Assembly (NCBI GenBank): GCA_002344065.1
Contig: DDTK01000015.1
Coordinates: 1-64,000 of the forward strand
Direction of reading: 5' to 3'
From: Flammeovirgaceae bacterium UBA2366
GTDB taxonomy: Bacteria > Bacteroidota > Bacteroidia > Cytophagales > Cyclobacteriaceae
Length of the DNA: 64,000 nucleotides
Below the pieces are notes generated by a model. The model saw nothing but the letters and a program-made list of their open reading frames with translations, made no database searches and had not been told where the DNA came from. A program made the position numbers and the translations under genes. Of this stretch, positions 34,307-43,359 are shown one piece after another. Each line of letters begins with the position of its first letter. Positions within the stretch are counted from its first letter, which is position 1.

Positions 34307-34936
34307 TTACTTGAAAAATTTTGATTCAGACTTGCTCCTGAAAATATATCCGATATTAATACCTGCATGAATCCCGTAGGGTCTTCCAGGGTAATATAGC
34401 TGACTCCGCTCTACACTGGCATTCACCAGCCAGTTTTTGCTGCTTATAAAACTAAGCTTTGAGCCTACCGACCACGAAGCGTAATTATGCCCACCTGCCG
34501 GGGATAACTGCATATCGTACATGTAACGATAGCGGATTAAACTAAAGAATGGCACAACTTCTACACCACCACCTAACGGTATATGAAAGTTTGAATGTTC
34601 GGCCATGGAGGCTATGGAAAGAAGCAGTAAAGCAAGACCTCCCAGGCTTCCCTCACTTTCGTTACCATTAGAAATTGCTAAAAAAAGTATCAACATTGGC
34701 GCTACCACCGTTCCCGGGTTAAGGTGAAAATAATCCTGCCCACCGGCAAGCCCGGTTTCAATTCCCCATACCTTGGTTAGCATTACTTCTCCACGTATAC
34801 CAACTGCGTTATAAGCATTGAAACCTTTAAAGTCCGCGCGCTCGACTGTTCCGGCCAGCCACCAATCATGCTTGCGCAGTTGTGAATAAGTTGCCACGGG
34901 CAGTAGGAAAAAGAGCAACAGTAAAGTTTTGTTCAT
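34307..34936 (-). CDS. Putative outer-membrane protein
   Basis: The 209-residue product starts with a signal peptide (LLLLFFLLPVATYS). The mature part alternates short Gly/aromatic-rich strands (GIETGLAGGQDYFHL, GIHAGINIGYIFR) with one hydrophobic stretch in the middle (VAPMLILFLAIS). It looks like an outer-membrane-beta-barrel-type protein, although the hydrophobic stretch is unusual for that class. No family can be named. It lies three bases from the stop codon of fmt and 26 from folA, in the same orientation, so it belongs to the same transcript. Confidence 0.65.
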   Translation of the reverse strand: MNKTLLLLFFLLPVATYSQLRKHDWWLAGTVERADFKGFNAYNAVGIRGEVMLTKVWGIETGLAGGQDYFHLNPGTVVAPMLILFLAISNGNESEGSLGGLALLLLSIASMAEHSNFHIPLGGGVEVVPFFSLIRYRYMYDMQLSPAGGHNYASWSVGSKLSFISSKNWLVNASVERSQLYYPGRPYGIHAGINIGYIFRSKSESKFFK

Positions 34937-34939
34937 ATC

Positions 34940-35854
34940 TTAAATTTTATTACCCCTGAAAAACTCTTCAACCTTCATCCTTTTTTTTCCTTCCGGCTGA
35001 AGCTCTTTTATTGCGATAGTGTCTGCTGACGTCCCAACATAAAAATACGTTTTATTGTCGGTCTTCCATTGTCCTGGAATAATTTCCAAATCTTTTACAA
35101 TCTCAGCTCTGAAGATTTTATAGGTTTTATTGTTCAATAAAGTCCAGGCTCCCGGGTACGGACTTAATCCACGAATAAAGTTGTGAATTTGTTCAGCGGT
35201 TTGATTCCAGTTTATCTGACACGTTTCCTTAAAAATTTTCGGAGCATGTTTGATCGAACCTGATTCAGGCTGCGGCTGTGATAGATAACTCCCGTCAGCG
35301 ATTGCTTGCACCGTTTTCAGCACAAGCCCGGCACCCTTTTTCATTAATCTTTCATACAGCAACCCGGCATCGTCTGACGCATAAATGGGTTCTCTTTCCT
35401 GGAAGATAATGCTGCCCGTATCGATTTCATGTTTGAGAAAGAATGTAGTTACGCCTGTTTCTTTCTCCCCATTGATAATGGCCCAGTTGATGGGCGCGGC
35501 CCCACGGTATTGTGGTAGCAGGGAAGCATGCAAATTAAATGTGCCGAATTGCGGCATTGACCAGACAACTTCGGGCAGCATCCGGAAAGCCACAACCACT
35601 TGCAGGTTGGCGTGATAACTTTTTAACTCCTCTAAAAACTGTGGCGACTTCAGGTTGGTGGGTTGCAGTACCGGTATGTTGTGTTTTAATGCACAGGCCT
35701 TCACAGGTGAGAAAGTGATTTTTTGTCCGCGGCCCTGCGGCTTGTCGGGAGCCGTAAGTACTGCTACCACATTGAACTGGTGTTCAACCAGTATTTTCAG
35801 GCTGGGCACGGCAAATTCGGGGGTACCCATGAAGATGATTCTTAAATCGTTCAT
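34940..35854 (-). CDS. fmt: Methionyl-tRNA formyltransferase
   Basis: Fmt formylates initiator Met-tRNA using 10-formyl-tetrahydrofolate. MGTPEFAVPSL (about residues 9-19), the catalytic Asn and His in FNLHASLLPQYRGAAPINWAI (about 106-126), and the catalytic Asp in HEIDTGSIIF (about 142-151) are intact. At 304 residues the C-terminal tRNA-binding domain (about 205-300, starting near INWNQTAEQIHNFIRGLSPYPGA) is present. The folA gene downstream in the same run supplies the folate cofactor pool, so the link is sensible. It starts at an ATG. Confidence 0.96.
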   Translation of the reverse strand: MNDLRIIFMGTPEFAVPSLKILVEHQFNVVAVLTAPDKPQGRGQKITFSPVKACALKHNIPVLQPTNLKSPQFLEELKSYHANLQVVVAFRMLPEVVWSMPQFGTFNLHASLLPQYRGAAPINWAIINGEKETGVTTFFLKHEIDTGSIIFQEREPIYASDDAGLLYERLMKKGAGLVLKTVQAIADGSYLSQPQPESGSIKHAPKIFKETCQINWNQTAEQIHNFIRGLSPYPGAWTLLNNKTYKIFRAEIVKDLEIIPGQWKTDNKTYFYVGTSADTIAIKELQPEGKKRMKVEEFFRGNKI

Positions 35855-35921
35855 GCTTTAAAAGAACCTGCAAAATGTCAAAAATTTGATTGATCCCTAA
35901 ATTCAGGATCATCAGGCAACC

Positions 35922-36557
35922 TTAATCCCGCAAAGCCTTGCGCAAATATTTTGTACAAATCGGGCACTCGTTCCAGTTATGACCGCGAGCCGGACAATAC
36001 TTTCGGCCGTAGTAAATAATTTGAAGATGTGCTTTGTTCCATTTTTCCTGTGGAATCAGTCGTTTCAGGTCGCGCTCAGTTTGTTCTACACTTTTTCCAT
36101 TGGATAAACCCCAACGATAAGCGAGGCGATGAATGTGTGTGTCTACCGGAAATGCGGGTTGACCGAACCATTGGGTCATCACGACCGAGGCGGTTTTGTG
36201 CCCGACAGCCGGTAGTTCTTCCAGGGCTTCCATCGAGGCCGGAACTTCACCATTGTATTTCTCCACCAGAATCTTTGATAGTCCATAAATGCCCTTCGAC
36301 TTCATGGGCGACAAGCCACAGGGTTTGATGATCTCGCGTATTTCTTCAACCGAGAGTTTGATCATGTCGTACGGGTTGTCGGCAAGCTTAAAAAGATGGG
36401 GTGTAGTTTTGTTTACGCGCTCATCCGTGCACTGTGCCGATAGCAGCACCGAGATCAATAAGGTATAGGCATCTTTATGGTGCAGCGGTACAGGCGCTTC
36501 CGGAATGTATTTATCCAATAGCCTGAGGATATCTTTTACCTTTTCGGATTTTGTCAT
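35922..36557 (-). CDS. nth: Endonuclease III-like DNA glycosylase
   Basis: The enzyme removes oxidised pyrimidines and nicks abasic sites. I start it at the ATG at 36557 (211 residues); an in-frame TTG at 36575 would add six. The helix-hairpin-helix with catalytic Lys is LPAVGHKTASVVM (Lys 121), and the catalytic Asp is in FPVDTHIHR (Asp 139). The C-terminal cysteine loop that normally holds a 4Fe-4S cluster (C-x6-C-x2-C-x5-C) is irregular: only Cys 188, 198 and 201 are present and no fourth Cys follows. The cluster may be absent or have another ligand. Confidence 0.92.
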   Translation of the reverse strand: MTKSEKVKDILRLLDKYIPEAPVPLHHKDAYTLLISVLLSAQCTDERVNKTTPHLFKLADNPYDMIKLSVEEIREIIKPCGLSPMKSKGIYGLSKILVEKYNGEVPASMEALEELPAVGHKTASVVMTQWFGQPAFPVDTHIHRLAYRWGLSNGKSVEQTERDLKRLIPQEKWNKAHLQIIYYGRKYCPARGHNWNECPICTKYLRKALRD

Positions 36558-36570
36558 AGACTTTAAAAGC

Positions 36571-36650
36571 TTCAAGCGGCTAGTTGCGAGCTACTCGTTT
36601 TATTTTATCAAACACAAACTCGTAGCTCAAAGCTGGCAACTTGGAGATTT
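36571..36650. repeat. Imperfect intergenic hairpin with iterated words
   Basis: CTAGTTGCGAGCTACTCG on the left and CTCGTAGCTCAAAGCTGGCAACT on the right can pair imperfectly, and short words of the type AACTCGTAGCTC are repeated with changes. No gene lies here. The sequence resembles the variable word-repeat tracts between genes at 51.3, 52.8 and 53.8 kb. Confidence 0.4.
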
Positions 36651-36652
36651 AC

Positions 36653-37840
36653 TCATAGATACAAAAGATATTTCTTTCTTAGTTCTTTAAATTTTTCCAA
36701 ATCTACACGCCAACTCTCCCGTATCTGTGCTTCATCCAACCCTTGCTTTATCTGCTCGCGAAGTTTTGCTGTGCCGGCAAGCTTTTCAAAATAGCTTATA
36801 AAGAATTTATCCTTATCAGGAAATGCCCGATAAAAACTGATCAGGTAACTCAGGTCAAGTTGAGATTTCACTTTTGCTTCACGAAGATCCAACCCATAGC
36901 ACAATTTATTTTCCAATGGTGGATTTTTCGACATGCCGTCAATGCTAACCGGTGTAAATTGAAAAGGCATGTTTTTTAAATCCGGGTGACCAATAATCTG
37001 AAAGGGCATTTGCGTACCACGGCCCAAGCTGATTATCGTGCCTTCAAACAAGCAAATGGAAGGGTAAAGCGCTATTGCCTGGTCGTTCGGCAAGTTGGGC
37101 GATGGTTTTACAGGTAGCGAAAATGGATCAGCATGTTTCCAGTTTTTAACGGGAACAACTTCAAGGTCGCACGTTTTACCTCCTTCAAGCCAGCCTTCGC
37201 CATTGATCATACGGGCAAGTTCACCGATGGTCATGCCGTGAACGATTGGTATCGGGTGCATGCCCACAAACGATTTGAATTCTTTTTCAAGAATTGGCCC
37301 GTCTACATAATGTCCATTCGGATTGGGCCGGTCCAATACGATTAATTTCTTGTTGTTTTCTGCGCACGCCTCCATTACGTAGTGCAACGTGCTGATGTAG
37401 GTATAAAACCGAACACCCACATCCTGAATGTCAAAGATTACTACGTCAACATCTGATAGCTGATCGGCTGTAGGTTTCTTGTTGTTTCCATACAGCGAAA
37501 CCACCGGCAGATTTGTTTTCGAATCAATTCCATCCTTTATCTCTTCTCCGGCATCGGCCGTACCTCGAAAACCATGCTCGGGGGCATAAATTTTTACCAG
37601 GTTAACGTTTCGTTTCAATAAAGTATCAGCCAGGTGAGTTTTGCCTACCAGTGAGGTGTGGTTTACCACAATACCCACTTTTTTTGAAGTCAGCTTAGGT
37701 AGTAGTATTTCCAGTTGCATGGCTCCGGTAATTACAGCAGGTTTCGGTACTGGGTTTGCATCCGGGTTAGACGGTGTTGATGGTTGGCCTTTGCAGGCCG
37801 AACACCATAAAAGAAGAATTAAAAATTTTATCTTGCCCAC
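36653..37840 (-). CDS. NamZ-like exo-beta-N-acetylmuramidase (DUF1343)
   Basis: This 395-residue protein matches the family formerly called DUF1343; characterised members (NamZ) release N-acetylmuramic acid from peptidoglycan fragments. Family wording includes GIVVNHTSLVG (about residues 55-65), IYAPEHGFRGTADAGEEI (about 83-100), and FDIQDVGVRFYTYISTLHYVMEA (about 136-158). It starts at a GTG and has a lipoprotein-like signal (LLWCSACKG). It may help recycle or remodel the cell wall. It stands alone on the minus strand and is divergent from the LolC/E-like permease gene. Confidence 0.88.
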   Translation of the reverse strand: MGKIKFLILLLWCSACKGQPSTPSNPDANPVPKPAVITGAMQLEILLPKLTSKKVGIVVNHTSLVGKTHLADTLLKRNVNLVKIYAPEHGFRGTADAGEEIKDGIDSKTNLPVVSLYGNNKKPTADQLSDVDVVIFDIQDVGVRFYTYISTLHYVMEACAENNKKLIVLDRPNPNGHYVDGPILEKEFKSFVGMHPIPIVHGMTIGELARMINGEGWLEGGKTCDLEVVPVKNWKHADPFSLPVKPSPNLPNDQAIALYPSICLFEGTIISLGRGTQMPFQIIGHPDLKNMPFQFTPVSIDGMSKNPPLENKLCYGLDLREAKVKSQLDLSYLISFYRAFPDKDKFFISYFEKLAGTAKLREQIKQGLDEAQIRESWRVDLEKFKELRKKYLLYL

Positions 37841-37863
37841 GTGTTTAATCGTTTATCCCAAAG

Positions 37864-39084
37864 TTGAACCTCTCTTATTTCATATCCAAGCGTATCAGCC
37901 AACAAACCGAAGAAGGTTTTGCCGCTACTATTTATAAGATAGCGGTAGCCAGTATCGGTATCGGGTTGGGTGCTGCCATTGTTGCCTTTTTGATTATGAA
38001 GGGGTTTCAGGATACCGTTAAAAACAAGATATACAGCTTTAGTGGAAACTTGTTGGTCACCAAATTTACCATGAATAATTCGATGGAGGAAACACCCATG
38101 CTTATCAACATCGATTTATACAATAATCCGCAAGCTTACCCCGGTGTTCGTCATGTTCAGGAATATGCACACAAAGCCGGCCTGATTAAAACCGATGATG
38201 AAGTGTTGGGGGTAGTGGTAAAAGGAGTAGGAAAAAGTTACGATACGGTTACATTCCAGTCGAATATGCTGGCCGGAAGGTTTATTCATTTTCCGGATAG
38301 TGGCTATGCCAACGAAGTGATGTTGAGCAGGACCATTGCCAATAAAATAAACGCAAACCTCGATGATCAGGTGGTGATCCATTTCTTTCAGAATCCACCG
38401 CGGTTCAGGCGATTAAAAGTGGTGGGCATTTACGAAACCAATCTGTCAGAATATTTTGACGGCAAAATGGTGATTAGCGACATTCGCATGATTGCCCGCT
38501 TAAACGAATGGGCTGATAGTGTAGCAGGAGGCATTGAAGTTTTTGTTCGTGATAACAACAAGATTGATGAGGTCGGTTATGCTATTGGGGAGACGATAGA
38601 CTTTGATTTGAATATTTTTTCTGTAAAGGACAAATACATTCAAGTGTTTGAGTGGCTTCATCTGCTGAACCGGCAGGTAAACATACTGTTGGGTGTAATA
38701 CTAGCGGTGGTATGTGTTAATATGATCTCCATTATTTTAATATTGGTGATGGAGCGGACCCAAATGATTGGCATGTTAAAAGCCCTGGGTGCGCACGACC
38801 GCCTGATCAGAAGCATTTTTGTTTACAATGGTATGGGCTTAATACTAAAAGGATTGTTGTTGGGTAACTTCATTGGGCTGGGACTTTGCTTTATACAGGA
38901 TCGTTTTAAAATAATTACCCTTAACCCGCAGGATTACTACATGAGTTTTGTGCCCATTAGCTGGCATTGGGAGATGATCATTATCCTTAACCTGCTAACC
39001 TTTTTAGTGGTTTCTGTGGTGCTACTGTTACCTACGGCTATTATTGCCCGTGTTAATCCGATAAAGGCGATACGGTTTGATTGA
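37864..39084 (+). CDS. LolC/LolE-type ABC permease
   Basis: The 406-residue protein has the FtsX/LolE layout: one N-terminal helix (about residues 26-47), a large extracytoplasmic domain (about 50-265) and three C-terminal helices (about 272-300, 320-350 and 365-395). The RISQQTEEGFAATIYKIAVASIGIGLG start and MIGMLKALGAHDRLIRSIFVYNG (coupling region) fit lipoprotein-releasing permeases. The start is a TTG at 37864, which keeps the conserved N-terminus. No ATPase is adjacent; the MacB/LolD-class ATPase at 27.5 kb is a possible partner. It ends three bases from the convergent gene. Confidence 0.88.
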   Translation: MNLSYFISKRISQQTEEGFAATIYKIAVASIGIGLGAAIVAFLIMKGFQDTVKNKIYSFSGNLLVTKFTMNNSMEETPMLINIDLYNNPQAYPGVRHVQEYAHKAGLIKTDDEVLGVVVKGVGKSYDTVTFQSNMLAGRFIHFPDSGYANEVMLSRTIANKINANLDDQVVIHFFQNPPRFRRLKVVGIYETNLSEYFDGKMVISDIRMIARLNEWADSVAGGIEVFVRDNNKIDEVGYAIGETIDFDLNIFSVKDKYIQVFEWLHLLNRQVNILLGVILAVVCVNMISIILILVMERTQMIGMLKALGAHDRLIRSIFVYNGMGLILKGLLLGNFIGLGLCFIQDRFKIITLNPQDYYMSFVPISWHWEMIIILNLLTFLVVSVVLLLPTAIIARVNPIKAIRFD

Positions 39085-39087
39085 TTG

Positions 39088-41067
39088 TTATTTTCTGCTG
39101 AAAACCATATCCGCTTGCTGAATTTGAATTATCCTGCTAAATAACTCTCTCAGATAATGATATTCCTGTTGATGAAACACAGTTTTATCAATGGTTAAAA
39201 CATAGTTGATGATTAACTGATCACCTCGGGTGGTTATATCAAATAAAAACTTGCCACCAGAATTTGGTAAGGTTTGTACACTTGACTCAGGTTTGCCGAT
39301 TAATTCAAATTCGTTTGGGACAGTGAGCGTTAGAGTCATGGTTCTTTCCAATGGTACGCCAAAGTCAACCGGATAGAGTCTTTCCTTGGATTTGAATGGA
39401 TTACTTGCAATTTTATCCGTAAAAAGAAATGGATTAAGCAGCAGTTGGTTCGTGTTCAGATCGTCAAACCCCTCAATGATCACTTCAAATTTTTCTGTTA
39501 TCCTGCTCTCTCGATCCTCAACACCAGTAATTTCATACTTAACAATGTCAGTTGATGGGAGTTTTTTCTTTAGTTCAGCTATATATTCATCTGTAGTATT
39601 AAATGTTTCAATAAGTTTTCTTTGTTCTACTGATCTATACCCAAAATGTGTATGTTCAATTGTTCCTTTAAATGAGCCATCATGCTCTAACGAAAGGTTT
39701 AGCATCGTTACTTTTTTGAATTTGTTATTGGGCTTTATTTCTTCCCAGAAGGAGCCTTTTTCAGTGAACACTCGACCTTTTCCATTGATACACTTTTCAG
39801 GAAGCATGCCAAACATTAGATACGGATCGGTAGCGTCCAATAGATAGGTTTGATTCTCAATGGAAATTCGTGCAACTACATAGTCGAATTCAGTGAGCAC
39901 CGGATATAATTCGGTAGGCAAACCATTTCTTCTGGTAGAGAGTAGCATTGGTTCAGCCGATATGCCACCAAAGTTCAATGCAGCAATTAATGAGAGGTTG
40001 ATGTCGCCTATATTCCCAGTCTTGCGATCAAAAGCTTTTTTTATTCCAAATTCCGAATAAAACCCATACGTTTTATTCCAGGTATACCAGGTTTTAATAA
40101 AATTGTAAATCTTCAATGCTTTTTCTTTTGGATCATTTATTCCAGCGATAGCATCGTTAATCTTTTGTCCTATATCTTTTCCACGTTTAAGTTGTCCTCC
40201 AAATTGTTGCTCCTTCTTAAGTTCCTGCTCTGCGTCTTTCCATTCTTTGGTAATCTTGTCGATCCGACCAGTGAAGTGCCTGACTTCTGACAATTCAAAA
40301 TTCACGGCCGCTAAATAATTTGATTTTGCAGTGAGATAATCTTCCTCTATAAACGCAGGTATATTCTTCATGGCGAACTTGTACTGGGCACAATCAGCTG
40401 AGGTCGTTGGACTATATCCTGAGCCCATCGTAATGCATTGTGAAACTATTTTGCTTTCGTTTTTTGAAAGCTTTAAAAATCCTTTTAGAGCGATATTATA
40501 AACATAAATTCCAGGTATGAGGGCCCAATATTCACTTTGTACTTTTGGGATATCTGCCTGGAATTCCCATTTTCGAAAATTGTCGATAAAGGGTGACTCA
40601 AGCGTGTAAACGATTTCAATAACACTACCTACACGCACATTCGGGAGGGCAAATTTTCTCACATCCCAGAACTTGTTTACGTTTTCAGTAAAGATCTTTC
40701 GAGTATCTAAAACCGTTTCTACGATTTGATTATTCTCTATGTTAAATGTTGAAGCTTTTATGTCTTTTACTTCCTCCCGTTTTCCCGTAGAACTTTTACC
40801 AAGTGGGATGGAAATATCAGCCTTTGAAAGACCTTCTTTTTTTAGAATCTTGATTTTTACATGATAGACGAAAACAAGTTGAAAATTTTCTGAGTTGATG
40901 TAAGCATTTCCAAATTCATTTAACACTACAGCAGAAGCTGAGGTGTCTTTTTCATAGGTGGTCATGGTTAGCTCGGTGATCAATGGTTTCCCATATGGAA
41001 AACCATATTCTTGTGCAAACGCAGTCGAAAGAGTCGTTAATAAAAGGCTTAATAATATTAGTCTCAT
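39088..41067 (-). CDS. DUF3857 / transglutaminase-like exported protein
   Basis: The 659-residue exported protein has a DUF3857-like N-terminal domain (about residues 50-260; FVYHVKIKILKKEGLSKADI, VGSVIEIVYTLESPF) and a transglutaminase-like core (about 300-420). In the core the catalytic Cys position reads RKTGNIGDINLSLIAAL, where the family's G-x-C-x-D has Ile instead of Cys, so the enzyme is probably inactive and serves as a binding fold. A DUF3858-like beta domain follows (about 520-640). The base composition is AT-rich against its neighbours. It overlaps the upstream gene by four bases, suggesting coupled translation. Confidence 0.82.
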   Translation of the reverse strand: MRLILLSLLLTTLSTAFAQEYGFPYGKPLITELTMTTYEKDTSASAVVLNEFGNAYINSENFQLVFVYHVKIKILKKEGLSKADISIPLGKSSTGKREEVKDIKASTFNIENNQIVETVLDTRKIFTENVNKFWDVRKFALPNVRVGSVIEIVYTLESPFIDNFRKWEFQADIPKVQSEYWALIPGIYVYNIALKGFLKLSKNESKIVSQCITMGSGYSPTTSADCAQYKFAMKNIPAFIEEDYLTAKSNYLAAVNFELSEVRHFTGRIDKITKEWKDAEQELKKEQQFGGQLKRGKDIGQKINDAIAGINDPKEKALKIYNFIKTWYTWNKTYGFYSEFGIKKAFDRKTGNIGDINLSLIAALNFGGISAEPMLLSTRRNGLPTELYPVLTEFDYVVARISIENQTYLLDATDPYLMFGMLPEKCINGKGRVFTEKGSFWEEIKPNNKFKKVTMLNLSLEHDGSFKGTIEHTHFGYRSVEQRKLIETFNTTDEYIAELKKKLPSTDIVKYEITGVEDRESRITEKFEVIIEGFDDLNTNQLLLNPFLFTDKIASNPFKSKERLYPVDFGVPLERTMTLTLTVPNEFELIGKPESSVQTLPNSGGKFLFDITTRGDQLIINYVLTIDKTVFHQQEYHYLRELFSRIIQIQQADMVFSRK

Positions 41068-42542
41068 GATTGTTTATGTATAGTATTGACAATTTCATTG
41101 GCAAACCCAACCATTTGCCAATAGGGTGGTCGGTACCCATTCTTCTCTATGAATGCTGCAATTTTTTGTTCCGTATGGATTTTTACTTCTTGATAGATGT
41201 CAACAAACGAATTGTTCTTCAACGCCCGTGTGGCGCTCATGCCTTCCGGGATGATGCCAGGCTTGCCCAATTTGTTTTGTAGAATAGAATAACCTTTTAC
41301 TATGCGTGCAACCGGTAAGAGCAATGCGTTGTAAGAAATTTCCATACCGGCATTGGCGCGCTCCAGCAAGGCATCCATAACGGCATTGTCGATATGATCT
41401 TTCATAAGTGTTTCCGGGTCACTCCATTCCGCGACAATGGATAATTGTGGATCATACTCCAGGTCGGAGGGCATTTGGGTAACGAAATTCTCTACTCCAA
41501 AAGTGTTTAGCCACTTTGCTGTGCCGGCAGAAGAAATGGTTGATTCAGCTTTCCATAAATTTAACCCATACTGTCGGTAAGCAAATGATCCTACTTCCGA
41601 ACAAAACATGGCAGCGGAATCGTAAAAATCCATTTTGAAGTCGTAAGGAATATGCCTGCGTTTAGTTTCTTCCAAAGCAATTTGAGCGGACTGATGCGGA
41701 AGCATTGGATTATTTAATACTTGGGGTAAGTCTGCCCGGGGCCGCAATACCATGAAGCGAAGTTTTCTGTCTTTCAGATATTCTTCTGCGGTAGCAATCG
41801 CTACTCCCTTTTCAATGTGTGCTTCAATAAAACTGGGCTTTCCAGTTTCATCAACATGCAACAACGCTACATGCGAAAAATTTCCCGGGTAATCGTTACC
41901 ACGTGAAATAAAGGCAGATACTTCAGCGCCACCACGCGATACAAACAAGTCTCCACTGTGGACGGTAATACCTTGTATTGTTGCTGAAGGTGTTGCTGAA
42001 GGTTCATCCGTTACGTGTTGAACAGGGTTGAAATTAATGGTATCGGCCTGAAGCAATACTTCTTCCGTTGCTGCGCGCATGCCGTAAAGCAGTGTGTAAA
42101 GCGTTGCACGCTGTGCCGGTTTGTTTATGTTCCAATGCCGGGATTGTGCTTTGATGAAATTCCTGATTGAGTTGTATTGTTCAATATAAACTTCTGATTT
42201 ATTGGATGCAGCGACCACAGGCGACCATTCAAAGAACTGGTTTAATAGTTGGGATAGCCGTTCATCGTTTATTTCGATCGGGCTGTTTTGTTGAAGCTGA
42301 TTAAAAAGAATGGTAAGCGAAGTCCGTCTGTTGATCTCCAAAGAATCAAGAACAGAGGGGCTGAACATTTTCAGACGGGAAAATTCTCCTTCAAGGGTTT
42401 TCCAACGCTCATTCATATTCCAGGCAAATGGCTCGGCTTCTGCAGTTTGAACGGATGATGGTTCCATGTCTGGAATCATGAGTAACAGGTAAATGATCAA
42501 AAGCAGCAGGGAAGTGCGCAATAGAATCTTGATCTGCTTCAT
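41064..42542 (-). CDS. YiiX-like permuted NlpC/P60 family protein
   Basis: This 492-residue protein has an N-terminal membrane anchor or signal (LLRTSLLLLIIYLLLMI). The central region matches the permuted papain-like YiiX/YebB hydrolases: GDLFVSRGG, then the His in NFSHVALLHVD (about residue 224), and later the Cys in DSAAMFCSEVGSFAYR (about 314). These enzymes may cut amide or lipid-linked bonds in the envelope. The helical N-terminal (about 30-165) and C-terminal parts are extra to the core. It lies between a glycosyltransferase gene and the DUF3857 gene on the same strand, with an ATGA overlap to the latter. Confidence 0.82.
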   Translation of the reverse strand: MKQIKILLRTSLLLLIIYLLLMIPDMEPSSVQTAEAEPFAWNMNERWKTLEGEFSRLKMFSPSVLDSLEINRRTSLTILFNQLQQNSPIEINDERLSQLLNQFFEWSPVVAASNKSEVYIEQYNSIRNFIKAQSRHWNINKPAQRATLYTLLYGMRAATEEVLLQADTINFNPVQHVTDEPSATPSATIQGITVHSGDLFVSRGGAEVSAFISRGNDYPGNFSHVALLHVDETGKPSFIEAHIEKGVAIATAEEYLKDRKLRFMVLRPRADLPQVLNNPMLPHQSAQIALEETKRRHIPYDFKMDFYDSAAMFCSEVGSFAYRQYGLNLWKAESTISSAGTAKWLNTFGVENFVTQMPSDLEYDPQLSIVAEWSDPETLMKDHIDNAVMDALLERANAGMEISYNALLLPVARIVKGYSILQNKLGKPGIIPEGMSATRALKNNSFVDIYQEVKIHTEQKIAAFIEKNGYRPPYWQMVGFANEIVNTIHKQS

Positions 42543-42547
42543 GTGCG

Positions 42548-43288
42548 CTATGCTGTATACTTTTTAAACCAACTTTGAATTTCCAGTTGCAATACCCCGA
42601 AGAAAGCTTCCTTAAAAATGCCAGGAGACATTTTAGATTGCCCACGGGTACGTTCAGTAAAAATGATGGGTATCTCTTTTAGCTTAAAACCATATTTCCA
42701 GGTCTTAAATTTTAACTCAATCTGAAAAGCATACCCGACAAACTTTATTTCATGAAGCGGTATGGTTTCCAATACTTTTCTGCGGTAGCAAATAAAGCCT
42801 GCCGTAGTATCGTGAACGGGCATGGAGGTGATAAGGCGCACATACCAACTGGCAAACCAGGAGAGGAGCACCCGACCCATAGGCCAGTTTACAACATTTA
42901 CCCCGGTAACATACCTCGAGCCAATAGCCATATCATAATTGTCCGTTTCGCAGGCTTCAATCAAACGTAACAGATCTTTCGGATCATGTGAAAAATCGGC
43001 ATCCATTTCCAAAACAAAGGCGTACCCCTTCTCCAGGGCATAGTGAAAGCCGGCTATGTAGGCTGTACCCAAACCTTGCTTGCCCTGTCGCTTCAGCAAA
43101 TGTAACCGGTGAGTGTGTTGGTTGAATTTAAGCTGCAGTTCTTCAACAATCTTAGCAGTACCATCCGGTGAGTTATCGTCTACAATTAAAATGTCAATGG
43201 GCCGTTCAAGTGAAAATACCGTATTGATGATCAACCCGATATTTTCCCGTTCATTAAAGGTGGGTATTATGACAATAGCGTTGCTCAA
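42548..43288 (-). CDS. Polyprenol monophosphomannose synthase-like glycosyltransferase
   Basis: The 246-residue family 2 glycosyltransferase resembles dolichol-phosphate mannose synthase and would attach a sugar to a lipid phosphate on the inner face of the membrane. Key segments are IIPTFNERENI (about residues 7-17), IVDDNSPDGT (about 35-44), LEMDADFSHDPKDL (about 93-106) and IGSRYVTG (about 120-127), with the TTAGFICYRRKVLE acceptor region. It has no C-terminal membrane domain. The start appears to be a TTG at 43288, as no ATG fits the conserved N-terminus. It is five bases upstream of the YiiX-like gene. Confidence 0.9.
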   Translation of the reverse strand: MSNAIVIIPTFNERENIGLIINTVFSLERPIDILIVDDNSPDGTAKIVEELQLKFNQHTHRLHLLKRQGKQGLGTAYIAGFHYALEKGYAFVLEMDADFSHDPKDLLRLIEACETDNYDMAIGSRYVTGVNVVNWPMGRVLLSWFASWYVRLITSMPVHDTTAGFICYRRKVLETIPLHEIKFVGYAFQIELKFKTWKYGFKLKEIPIIFTERTRGQSKMSPGIFKEAFFGVLQLEIQSWFKKYTA

Positions 43289-43359
43289 TGGGGGACAGTC
43301 TAATCAGCGCAAAGCTAATAATTTTGCCAACGTCCGCCACGGGGTGTTTGCACAAACGG

